Origin: Apoderus coryli
Lineage: Eukaryota; Arthropoda; Insecta; Coleoptera; Attelabidae
Length of the DNA stretch: 64,000 bases
Direction: 5' to 3'
Assembly: GCA_911728435.2 (NCBI GenBank)
Contig: OU452208.1
Coordinates: 186,001-250,000 of the forward strand
Part shown: in pieces, positions 16,001-29,100 of the stretch
Position numbering within the stretch: position 1 is the first letter of the stretch
Layout of the letters: the number at the start of each line of letters is the position of its first letter
Translations under genes and position numbers: made by a program
The notes under the pieces: model-generated
What the model was told of the DNA's origin: nothing
The model's input: only the letters and a program-made list of their open reading frames with translations
Databases searched by the model: none

Positions 16001-19000
16001 ATTTGGTTTTTTATGCTTAATCTAATTTCTTTTGACTAATAAAATTTACTTCAATTTTCTAAGTGAGAAAACAGCTTTTTGGGAGCCATTTGAAACGTTT
16101 AATTCTAAATAACAAAATTTTAGTAACAAAACGCTCTAATTCGTTCTAATTTGCTTTTTTATGCTTAATCTAATTTCTTTTGACTAATAAAATTTACTTT
16201 TACTTGCTAAGTGAGAAAACAGCTTTTTGGGACCCATTTGAAAAGTTTAATACTAAATAACAAAATTTTAGTAACAAAACGCTCTAATTCGTTTTAATTT
16301 GCTTTTTTATGCTTAATCTAATTTCTTTTGACTAATAAAATTTACTTTTAAATTCTAAGTGAGAAAACAGCTTTTTGGGAGCCATTTGAACGTTTAATTC
16401 TAAATAACAAAATTTTAGTAACAAAACGCGCTAAATCGTTCTAATTTGGTTTTTTATGCTTAATCTAATTTCTTTTGACTAATAAAATTTACTTTTAAAT
16501 TCTAAGTGAGAAAACAGCTTTTTGGGAGCCATTTGAACGTTTAATTCTAAATAACAAAATTTTAGTAACAAAACGCGCTAAATCGTTCTAATTTGGTTTT
16601 TTATGCTTAATCTAATTTCTTTTGACTAATAAAATTTACTTTTACTTGATAAGTGAGAAAACAGCTTTTTGGGAGCCATTTGAAACGTTTAATTCTAAAT
16701 AACAAAATTTTAGTAACAAAATGCTCTAATTCGTTCTAATTAGCTTTTTTATGCTTAATCTAATTTCTTTTGACTAATAAAATTTACTTTTAAATTCTAA
16801 GTGAGAAAACAGCTTTTTGGGAGCCATTTGAAAAGTTTAATTCTAAATAACAAAATTTTAGTAACAAAACGCGCTAAATCGTTCTAAATTGCTTACTTAC
16901 GCCTTATCTAACTTATTTTCACTAATAAAATTTACTTTGAAATTCTAAGTGAGAAAACAGCTTTTTGGCAGCCATTTGAACGTTTAATTCTAAATAACAA
17001 AATTTTAGTAACAAAACGCGCTAAATCGTTCTAATTTGCTTTTTTATGCTTAATCAAATTTCTTTTAACTAATAAAATTTACTTTTCAATTCTAAGTGAG
17101 ATAACAGCTTTTTGGCAGCCATTTGAACGTTTAATTCTAAATAACAAAATTTTAGTAACAAAACGCGCTAAATCGTTCTAATTTGCTTTTTTATGCTTAA
17201 TCAAATTTGTTTTAACTAATAAAATTTACGTTTAAATTCTAAGTGAGATAACAGCTTTTCGGCAGCCATTTGAACGTTTAATTCTAAATAACAAAATTTT
17301 AGTAACAAAACGCGCTAAATCGTTCTAATTTGCTTTTTTATGGCTTAATCAAATTTCTTTTAACTAATAAAATTTACTTTTCAATTCTAAGTGATATAGC
17401 AGCTTTTTGGGAGCCATTTCAACTTTTAATTCTAAATAACAAAATTTGACAAACAAAACGCTCTAGTTCGTTCTAAATTGCTTATTTACGCTTAATCTAA
17501 CTTATTTTCACTAATAAAATTTACTTTTAAATTCTAAGTGAGAAAACAGCTTTTTGACAGCCATTTGAACGTTTAATTCTAAATAACAAAATTTTAGTAA
17601 CAAAACGCTCTAATTCGTTCTAATTTGCTTTCTTATGCTTAATCTAATTTCTTTTGACTAATAAAATTTACTTTTAAATTCTAAGTTAGAATACAGCTTT
17701 TTGGGAGCCATTTGAAAAGTTAAATTCTAAATAACAAAATTTTAGTAACAAAACGCTCTAATTCGTTCTAATTTGCTTTTTTATGCTTAGTCTAATTTCT
17801 TTTGACTAATAAAATTTACTTTTAAATTCTAAGTGAGAAAACAGCTTTTTGGGAGCCATTTGAAAAGTTTAATTCTAAATAACAAAATTTTAGTAACAAA
17901 ACGCTCTAATTCGTTCTAGTTTGCTTTTTTATGCTTAATCTAATTTCTTTTGACTAATAAAATTTACTTTTACATTCTAAGTGAGAAAACAGCTTTTTGG
18001 GAGCTATTTGAACGTTTAATTCTAAATAACAAAATTTTAGTAACAAAACGCGCTAAATCGTTCTAATTTGGTTTTTTATGCTTAATCTAATCTAATCAAA
18101 ACGCTCTAATTCGTTCTAAATTGCTTATTTACGCTTAATCTAACTTATTTTCACTAATAAAATTTACTTTTAAATTCTAAGTGAGAAAACAGCTTTTTGG
18201 CAGCCATTTGAACGTTTAATTCTAAATAACAAAATTTTAGTAACAAAACGCTCTAATTCGTTCTAAATTGCTTACTTACGCTTAATCTAACTTATTTTCA
18301 CTAATAAAATTTACTTTGAAATTCTAAGTGAGAAAACAGCTTTTTAGCAGCCATTTGAACGTTTAATTCTAAATAACAAAATTAAATTCTAAGTGAGAAA
18401 ACAGCTTTTTGGGAGCCATTTGAAAAGTTTAATTCTAAATAACAAAATTTTAGTAACAAAACGCTCTAATTCGTTCTGATTTGCTTTTTTATGCTTAATC
18501 TAAATTCTTTTGACTAATAAAATTTACTTTTAAATTCTAAGTGAGAAAACAGCATTTTGGGAGCCATTAGAACGTTTAATTCTAAATAACAAAATTTTAG
18601 TAACAAAACGCGCTAAATCGTTCTAATTTGGTTTTTTATGCTTAATCTAATTTCTTTTGACTAATAAAATTTACTTCAATTTTCTAAGTGAGAAAACAGC
18701 TTTTTGGGAGCCATTTGGAACGTTTAATTCTAAATAACAAAATTTTAGTAACAAAACGCTCTAATTCGTTCTAATTTGCTTTTTTATGCTTAATCTAATT
18801 TCTTTTGACTAATAAAATTTACTTTTACTTGCTAAGTGAGAAAACAGCTTTTTGGGAGCCATTTGAAAAGTTTAATACTAAATAACAAAATTTTAGTAAC
18901 AAAACGCTCTAATTCGTTTTAATTTGCTTTTTTATGCTTAATCTAATTTCTTTTGACTAATAAAATTTACTTTTAAATTCTGAGTGAGAAAACAGCTTTT

Positions 19001-19500
19001 TGGGAGCCATTTGAACGTTTAATTCTAAATAACAAAATTTTAGTAACAAAACGCGCTAAATCGTTCTAATTTGGTTTTTTATGCTTAATCTAATTTCTTT
19101 TGACTAATAAAATTTACTTTTAAATTCTAAGTGAGAAAACAGCTTTTTGGGAGCCATTTGAACGTTTAATTCTAAATAACAAAATATTAGTAACAAAACG
19201 CGCTAAATCGTTCTAATTTGGTTTTTTATGCTTAATCTAATTTCTTTTGACTAATAAAATTTACTTTTACTTGATAAGTGAGAAAACAGCTTTTTGGGAG
19301 CCATTTGAAACGTTTAATTCTAAATAACAAAATTTTAGTAACAAAATGCTCTAATTCGTTCTAATTAGCTTTTTTATGCTTAATCTAATTTCTTTTGACT
19401 AATAAAATTTACTTTTAAATTCTAAGTGAGAAAACAGCTTTTTGGGAGCCATTTGAAAAGTTTAATTCTAAATAACAAAATTTTAGTAACAAAACGCGCT
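13090..19500. repeat. Higher-order satellite repeats of 1180 bp and 2624 bp
   Basis: The variant ACGCCTTATCTAAC is found at about 13095, 14275 and 16899. The variant GTGATATAGCAGCTTTTT is found near 13587, 14767 and 17391. Both give spacings of 1180 then 2624 bp. The junction TTAATCTAATCTAATCAAAA (near 15457 and 18081) also repeats at 2624 bp. The 2624 bp block is therefore present twice in tandem, and its first 1180 bp is a further duplication. Confidence 0.85.
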
Positions 19501-20649
19501 AAATCGTTCTAATTTGCTTTTTTATGCTTAGTCTAATTTCTTTAGACTAATAAAGTTTACTTTTAATTTCTAAGTGAGAAAACAGCTTTTTGGGAGCCAT
19601 TTTAAACGTTTAATTCTAAATAACAAAATTTTAGTAACAAAACGCTCTAATTCGTTCTAAATTGCTTATTTACGCTTAATCTAACTTATTTTCACTAATA
19701 AAATTTACTTTTAAATTCTAAGTGAGAAAACAGCTTTTTGGCAGCCATTTGAACGTTTAATTCTAAATAACAAAATTTTAGTCACAAAACGCTCTAATTC
19801 GTTCTAAATTGCTTACTTACGCTTAATCTAACTTATTTTCACTAATAAAATTTACTTTGAAATTCTAAGTGAGAAAACAGCTTTTTGGCAGCCATTTGAA
19901 CGTTTAATTCTAAATAACAAAATTTTAGTCACAAAACGCTCTAATTCGTTCTAAATTGCTTACTTACGCTTAATCTAACTTATTTTCACTAATAAAATTT
20001 ACTTTGAAGTTCTAAGTGAGAAAACAGCTTTTTGGCAGCCATTTGAACGTTTAATTCTAAATAACAAAATTTTAGTAACAAAACGCTCTAATTCGTTCTA
20101 AATTGCTTATTTACGCTTAATCTAACTTATTTTCACTAATAAAATTTACTTTTAAATTCTAAGTGAGAAAACAGCTTTTTGGCAGCCATTTGAACGTTTA
20201 ATTCTAAATAACAAAATTTTAGTCACAAAACGCTCTAATTCGTTCTAAATTGCTTACTTACGCTTAATCTAACTTATTTTCACTAATAAAATTTACTTTG
20301 AAATTCTAAGTGAGAAAACAGCTTTTTGGCAGCCATTTGAACGTTTAATTCTAAATAACAAAATTTTAGTAACAAAACGCGCTAAATCGTTCTAATTTGC
20401 TTTTTTATGCTTAATCTAATTTCTTTTGACTAATAAAATTTACTTTTAATTTCTAAGTGAGAAAACAGCTTTTTGGGAGCCATTTGAAACGTTTAATTCT
20501 AAATAACAAAATTTTAGTAACAAAACGCTCTAATTCGTTCTAATTTGCTTTTTTATGTTTAATCTAATTTCTTTTGACTAATAAAATTTACTTTTACTTG
20601 CTAAGTGAGAAAACAGCTTTTTGGGAGCCATTTGAAAAGTTTAATTCTA

Positions 20650-23600
20650 AATAACAAAATTTTAGTAACAAAACGCTCTAATTCGTTCTAAATTGCTTAC
20701 TTACGCTTAATCTAACTTATTTTCACTAATAAAATTTACTTTTAAATTCTAAGTGAGAAAACAGCTTTTTGGGAGCCATTTGAACGTTTAATTCTAAATA
20801 ACAAAATTTTAGTAACAAAACGCTCTAGTTCGTTCTAAATTGCTTATTTACGCTTAATCTAACTTATTTTCACTAATAAAATTTACTTTTAAATTCTAAG
20901 TGAGAAAACAGCTTTTTGGGAGCCATTTGAAAAGTTTAATTCTAAATAACAAAATTTTAGTAACAAAACGCTCTAATTCGTTCTAATTTGCTTTTTTATG
21001 CTTAATCTAAATTCTTTTGACTAATAAAATTTACTTTTAAATTCTAAGTGAGAAAACAGCTTTTTGGGAGCCATTTGAACGTTTAATTCTAAATAACAAA
21101 ATTTTAGTAACAAAACGCGCTAAATCGTTCTAATTTGGTTTTTTATGCTTAATCTAATTTCTTTTGACTAATAAAATTTACTTCTATTTTCTAAGTGAGA
21201 AAACAGCTTTTTGGGAGCCATTTGAACGTTTAATTCTAAATAACAAAATTTTAGTAACAAAACGCGCTAAATCGTTCTAATTTGCTTTTTTATGCTTAAT
21301 CTAATTTCTTTTGACTAATAAAATTTACTTTTAATTTCTAAGTGAGAAAACAGCTTTTTGGGAGCCATTTGAAACGTTTAATTCTAAATAACAAAATTTT
21401 AGTAACAAAACGCTCTAATTCGTTCTAATTTGCTTTTTTATGCTTAATCTAATTTCTTTTGCCTAATAAAATTTACTTTTAAATTCTAAGTGAGAAAACT
21501 GCTTTAAGGGAGGCATTTGAACGTTTAATACTAAATAACAAAATTTGACTAACAAAACGCTCTAGTTCGTTCTAAATTGCTTATTTACGCTTAATCTAAC
21601 TTATTTTCACTAATAAAATTTACTTTTAAATTCTAACTGAAAAAAAAGCTTTTTGGCAGCCATTTGAACGTTTAATTCTAAATAACAAAATTTTAGTAAC
21701 AAAACGCGCTAAATCGTTCTAATTTGCTTTTTTATGCTTAATCAAATTTCTTTTAACTAATAAAATTTACTTTTCAATTCTAAGTGAGATAACAGCTTTT
21801 TGGCAGCCATTTGAACGTTTAATTCTAAGTAACAAAAATCGACTAACAAAACGCTCTAGTTCGTTCTAAATTGCTTATTTACGCTTAATCTAACTTATTT
21901 TCACTAATAAAATTTACGTTTAAATTCTAAGTGAGAAAACAGCTTTTTGGCAGCCATTTGAACGTTTAATTCTAAATAACAACATTTTAGTAACAAAACG
22001 CGCTAAATCGTTCTAATTTGCTTTTTTATGGCTTAATCAAATTTGTTTTAACTAATAAAATTTACTTTTCAATTCTAAGTGAGATAACAGCTTTTTGGCA
22101 GCCATTTGAACGTTTAATTCTAAATAACAAAATTTTAGTAACAAAACGCGCTAAATCGTTCTAATTTGCTTTTTTATGCTTAATCAAATTTCTTTTAACT
22201 AATAAAATTTACTTTTAAATTCTAAGTGAGAAAACAGCTTTTTGGCAGCCATTTGAACGTTTAATTCTAAATAACAAAATTTTAGTAACAAAACGCGCTA
22301 AATCGTTCTAATTTGTTTTTTTATGCTTAATCAAATTTCTTTTAACTAATAAAATTCACTTTTCAATTCTAAGTGAGATAACAGCTTTTTGGCAGCCATT
22401 TGAACGTTTAATTCTAAATAACAAAATTTTAGTAACAAAACGCGCTAAATCGTTCTAATTTGTTTTTTTATGCTTAATCAAATTTCTTTTAACTAATAAA
22501 ATTCACTTTTCAATTCTAAGTGAGATAACAGCTTTTTGGCAGCCATTTGAACGTTTAATTCTAAATAACAAAATTTTAGTAACAAAACGCTCTAATTCGT
22601 TCTAAATTGCTTACTTACGCTTAATCTAACTTATTTTCACTAATAAAATTTACTTTTAAATTCTAAGTGAGAAAACAGCTTTTTGGGAGCCATTTGAACG
22701 TTTAATTCTAAATAACAAAATTTTAGTAACAAAACGCTCTAGTTCGTTCTAAATTGCTTATTTACGCTTAATCTAACTTATTTTCACTAATAAAATTTAC
22801 TTTTAAATTCTAAGTGAGAAAACAGCTTTTTGGGAGCCATTTGAAAAGTTTAATTCTAAATAACAAAATTTTAGTAACAAAACGCTCTAATTCGTTCTAA
22901 TTTGCTTTTTTATGCTTAATCTAAATTCTTTTGACTAATAAAATTTACTTTTAAATTCTAAGTGAGAAAACAGCTTTTTGGGAGCCATTTGAACGTTTAA
23001 TTCTAAATAACAAAATTTTAGTAACAAAACGCGCTAAATCGTTCTAATTTGGTTTTTTATGCTTAATCTAATTTCTTTTGACTAATAAAATTTACTTCTA
23101 TTTTCTAAGTGAGAAAACAGCTTTTTGGGAGCCATTTGAACGTTTAATTCTAAATAACAAAATTTTAGTAACAAAACGCGCTAAATCGTTCTAATTTGCT
23201 TTTTTATGCTTAATCTAATTTCTTTTGACTAATAAAATTTACTTTTAATTTCTAAGTGAGAAAACAGCTTTTTGGGAGCCATTTGAAACGTTTAATTCTA
23301 AATAACAAAATTTTAGTAACAAAACGCTCTAATTCGTTCTAATTTGCTTTTTTATGCTTAATCTAATTTCTTTTGCCTAATAAAATTTACTTTTAAATTC
23401 TAAGTGAGAAAACTGCTTTTAGGGAGGCATTTGAACGTTTAATACTAAATAACAAAATTTGACTAACAAAACGCTCTAGTTCGTTCTAAATTGCTTATTT
23501 ACGCTTAATCTAACTTATTTTCACTAATAAAATTTACTTTTAAATTCTAACTGAAAAAAAAGCTTTTTGGCAGCCATTTGAACGTTTAATTCTAAATAAC

Positions 23601-24480
23601 AAAATTTTAGTAACAAAACGCGCTAAATCGTTCTAATTTGCTTTTTTATGCTTAATCAAATTTCTTTTAACTAATAAAATTTACTTTTCAATTCTAAGTG
23701 AGATAACAGCTTTTTGGCAGCCATTTGAACGTTTAATTCTAAGTAACAAAAATCGACTAACAAAACGCTCTAGTTCGTTCTAAATTGCTTATTTACGCTT
23801 AATCTAACTTATTTTCACTAATAAAATTTACGTTTAAATTCTAAGTGAGAAAACAGCTTTTTGGCAGCCATTTGAACGTTTAATTCTAAATAACAACATT
23901 TTAGTAACAAAACGCGCTAAATCGTTCTAATTTGCTTTTTTATGGCTTAATCAAATTTGTTTTAACTAATAAAATTTACTTTTCAATTCTAAGTGAGATA
24001 ACAGCTTTTTGGCAGCCATTTGAACGTTTAATTCTAAATAACAAAATTTTAGTAACAAAACGCGCTAAATCGTTCTAATTTGCTTTTTTATGCTTAATCA
24101 AATTTCTTTTAACTAATAAAATTTACTTTTAAATTCTAAGTGAGAAAACAGCTTTTTGGCAGCCATTTGAACGTTTAATTCTAAATAACAAAATTTTAGT
24201 AACAAAACGCGCTAAATCGTTCTAATTTGTTTTTTTAATGCTTAATCAAATTTCTTTTAACTAATAAAATTCACTTTTCAATTCTAAGTGAGATAACAGC
24301 TTTTTGGCAGCCATTTGAACGTTTAATTCTAAATAACAAAATTTTAGTAACAAAACGCGCTAAATCGTTCTAATTTGCTTTTTTATGCTTAATCAAATTT
24401 CTTTTAACTAATAAAATTTACTTTTCAATTCTAAGTGAGATAACAGCTTTTTGGCAGCCATTTGAACGTTTAATTCTAAG
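20650..24480. repeat. Tandem 1.91 kb satellite block, also related to 1-5400
   Basis: The aberrant monomer with AAAACTGCTT and GGGAGGCATTTG occurs at 21495 and 23409, 1914 bp apart, and again at 3781. The 3781 copy is 19628 bp from the 23409 copy. A 240 bp stop-free stretch at 4926-5165 likewise recurs at 24555-24794, 19629 bp away, with near-identical sequence. So the 1-5.4 kb part of the array and the 19.3-25 kb part are copies of one block, and the distal copy gained an extra 1.9 kb internal duplication. Confidence 0.8.
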
Positions 24481-26199
24481 TAACAAAAATCGACTAACAA
24501 AACGTTCTAGTTCGTTCTAAATTGCTTATTTACGCTTAATCTAACTTATTTTCACTAATAAAATTTACGTTTAAATTCTAAGTGAGAAAACAGCTTTTTG
24601 GCAGCCATTTGAACGCTTAATTCTAAATAACAAAATTTTAGTAACAAAACGCGCCAAATCGTTCTAATTTGCTTTTTTAGGCTTAATCTAGTTTCTTTTG
24701 ACTGATAAAATTTACTTTTAAATTCTAAATGAGAAAACAGCTTTTTGGGAGCCATTTCAACTATTAATTCTAAATAACAAAATTTGACTAACAAAACGCT
24801 CTAGTTCGTTCTAAATAGCTTATTTACGCTTAATCTAACTTATTTTCACTAATAAAATTTACTTTTAAATTCTAAGTGAGAAAACAACAGCCATTTGAAC
24901 GTTTAATTTTAAATAACAAAATTTTAGTAACAAAACGCGCTAAATAGTTCTAATTCGCTTTTTTATGCTTAATCTAATTTCTTTTGACTAATAAAATTTA
25001 CTTTTAAATTCCAAGCGAGAAAACAGCTTTTTGGGAGCGCTTTGAACGTTTAATTCTAAATAACAAAATATTAGTAACAAAACGCGCTAAATCGTTCTAA
25101 TTTGCTTTTTTATGCTTAATCTAATTTCTTTTGCCTAATAAAATTTACTTTTAAATTCTAAGTGAGAAAACAGCTTTTCGGGAGGCATTTGAACGTTTAA
25201 TACTAAATAACAAAATTTGACTAACAAAACGCTCTAGTTCGTTCTAAATTGCTTATTTACGCTTAATCTAACTTATTTTCACTAATAAAATTTACTTTTA
25301 AGTTCTAAGTGAGAAAACAGCTTTTTGGCAGCCATTTGAACGTTTAATTCTAAATAACAAAATTTGACTAACAAAACGGTCTAGTTCGTTCTAATTTGGT
25401 TTTTTATGCTTAATCTAATTTCTTTTGACTAATAAAATTTACTTCTATTTTCTAAGTGAGAAAACAGCTTTTTGGGAGCCATTTGAACGTTTAATTCTAA
25501 ATAACAAAATTTTAGTAACAAAACGCGCTAAATCGTTCTAATTTGCTTTTTTATGGTTAATCAAATTTCTTTTAACTAATAAAATTTACTTTTCAATTCT
25601 AAGTGAGATAACAGCTTTTTGGCAGCCATTTGAACGTTTAATTCTAAATAACAAAATTTTAGTAACATAACGCGCTAAATCGTTCTAATTTGCTTTTTTA
25701 TGCTTAATCAAATTTTTTTAAACTAATAAAATTTACGTTAAAATTCTAAGTGAGAAAACAGCTTTTTGGCAGCCATTTGAACGTTTAATTCTAAATAACA
25801 AAATTTTAGTAACAAAACGCGCTAAATCGTTCTAATTTGCTTTTTTATGGCTTAATCAAATTTCTTTTAACTAATAAAATTTACTTTTCAATTCTAAGTG
25901 AGATAACAGCTTTTTGGCAGCCATTTGAACGTTTAATTCTAAATAACAAAATTTTAGTAACATAACGCGCTAAATCGTTCTAATTTGCTTTTTTATGCTT
26001 AATCAAATTTCTTTTAACTAATAAAATTTACGTTAAAATTCTAAGTGAGAAAACAGCTTTTTGGCAGCCATTTGAACGTTTAATTCTAAATAACAAAATT
26101 TTAGTAACAAAACGCGCTAAATCGTTCTAATTTGCTTTTTTATGGCTTAATCAAATTTCTTTTAACTAATAAAATTTACTTTTAAATTCTAAGTGAGAA

Positions 26200-29100
26200 A
26201 ACAGCTTTTTGGCAGCCATTTGAACGTTTAATTCTAAATAACAAAATTTTAGTAACAAAACGCGCTAAATCGTTCTAATTTGTTTTTTTATGCTTAATCA
26301 AATTTCTTTTAACTAATAAAATTCACTTTCCAATTCTAAGTGAGATAACAGCTTTTTGGCAGCCATTTGAACGTTTAATTCTAAATAACAAAATTTTAGT
26401 AACAAAACGCGCTAAATCGTTCTAATTTGCTTTTTTATGCTTAATCAAATTTCTTTTAACTAATAAAATTTACTTTTCAATTCTAAGTGAGATAACAGCT
26501 TTTTGGCAGCCATTTGAACGTTTAATTTTAAATAACAAAATTTTAGTAACAACACGCGATAAATCGTTCTAATTCGCTTTTTTTGGCTTAATCTAGTTTC
26601 TTTTGACTGATAAAATTTACTTTTAAATTCTAAATGAGAAAACTGCTTTTTGGGAGCCATTTCAACTATTAATTCTAAATAACAAAATTTGACTAACAAA
26701 ACGCTCTAGTTCGTTCTAAATTGCTTATTTACGCTTAATCTAACTTATTTTCACTAATAAAATTTACTTTTAAATTCTAAGTGAGAAAACAACAGCCATT
26801 TGAAAGTTTAATTTTAAATAACAAAATTTTAGTAACAAAACGCGCTAAATAGTTCTAATTCGCTTTTTTATGCTTAATCTAATTTCTTTTGACTAATAAA
26901 ATTTACTTTTAAATTCCAAGCGAGAAAACAGCTTTTTGGGAGCGATTTGAACGTTTAATTCTAAATAACAAAATATTAGTAACAAAACGCGCTAAATCGT
27001 TCTAATTTGCTTTTTTATGTTTAATCTAATTTCCTTTGCCTAATAAAATTTACTTTGAAATTCTAAGTGAGAAAACAGCTTTTCGGGAGGCATTTGAACG
27101 TTTAATACTAAATAACAAAATTTGACTAACAAAACGCTCTAGTTCGTTCTAAATTGCTTATTTACGCTTAATCTAACGTATTTTCACTAATAAAATTTAC
27201 TTTTAAATTCTAAGTGACAAAAAAGCTTTTTGGCAGCCATTTGAACGTTTAATTCTAAATAACAAAATTTTAGTAACAAAACGCGCTAAATCGTTCTAAT
27301 TTGCTTTTTTATGCTTAATCAAATTTCTTTTAACTAATAAAATTTACTTTTCAATTCTAAGTGAGATAACAACTTTTTGGCAGCCATTTGAACGGTTAAT
27401 TCTAAGTAACAAAAATCGACTAACAAAACGCTCTAGTTCGTTCTAAATTGCTTATTTACGCTTAATCTAACTTATTTTCACTAATAAAATTTACGTTTAA
27501 ATTCTAAGTGAGAAAACAGCTTTTTGGCAGCCATTTGAAAGTTTAATTCTAAATAACAAAATTTTTTATGCTTAATCTAATTTCTTTTGACTAATAAAAT
27601 TTACTTTTAAATTCTAAGTGAGAAAACAGCTTTTTGGGAGCCATTTCAACTTTTAATTCTAAATAACAAAATTTGACTAACAAAACGCTCTAGTTCGTTC
27701 TAAATTGCTTATTTACGCTTAATCTAACTTATTTTCACTAATAAAATACTTTTAAATTCTAAGTGAGAAAACAGCTTTTTGGCAGCCATTTGAACGTTTA
27801 ATTCTAAATAACAACATTTTAGTAACAAAACGCTCTAAATCGTTCTAATTTGCTTTTTTATGCTTAATCTAATTTCTTTTGACTAATAAAATTTACTTTT
27901 AAATTCTAAGTGAGAAAACAGCTTTTTGGGAGCCATTTCAACTTTTAATTCTAAATAACAAAATTTGACTAACAAAACGCTCTAGTTCGTTCTAAATTGC
28001 TTATTTACGCTTAATCTAACTTATTTTCACTAATAAAATACTTTTAAATTCTAAGTGAGAAAACAGCTTTTTGGCAGCCATTTCAACGTTTAATTCTAAA
28101 TAACAAAATTTGAGTAACAAAACGCGCTAAATCGTTCTAATTTGTTTTTTTATGCTTAATCAAATTTCTTTTAACTAATAAAATTCACTTTCCAATTCTA
28201 AGTGAGATAACAGCTTTTTGGCAGCCATTTGAACGTTTAATTCTAAATAACAAAATTTTAGTAACAAAACGCGCTAAATCGTTCTAATTTGTTTTTTTAT
28301 GCTTAATCAAATTTCTTTTAACTAATAAAATTCACTTTCCAATTCTAAGTGAGATAACAGCTTTTTGGCAGCCATTTGAACGTTTAATTCTAAATAACAA
28401 CATTTTAGTAACAAAACGCTCTAAATCGTTCTAATTTGCTTTTTTATGGCTTAATCAAATTTCTTTTAACTAATAAAATTTACTTTTAAATTCTAAGTGA
28501 GAAAACAGCTTTTTGGCAGCCATTTGAACGTTTAATTCTAAATAACAAAATTTTAGTAACAAAACGCGCTAAATCGTTCTAATTTGTTTTTTTATGCTTA
28601 ATCAAATTTCTTTTAACTAATAAAATTCACTTTCCAATTCTAAGTGAGATAACAGCTTTTTGGCAGCCATTTGAACGTTTAATTCTAAATAACAAAATTT
28701 TAGTAACAAAACGCGCTAAATCGTTCTAATTTGCTTTTTTATGCTTAATCAAATTTCTTTTAACTAATAAAATTTACTTTTCAATTCTAAGTGAGATAAC
28801 AGCTTTTTGGCAGCCATTTGAACGTTTAATTTTAAATAACAAAATTTTAGTAACAACACGCGATAAATCGTTCTAATTCGCTTTTTTTGGCTTAATCTAG
28901 TTTCTTTTGACTGATAAAATTTACTTTTAAATTCTAAATGAGAAAACTGCTTTTTGGGAGCCATTTCAACTATTAATTCTAAATAACAAAATTTGACTAA
29001 CAAAACGCTCTAGTTCGTTCTAAATTGCTTATTTACGCTTAATCTAACTTATTTTCACTAATAAAATTTACTTTTAAATTCTAAGTGAGAAAACAACAGC

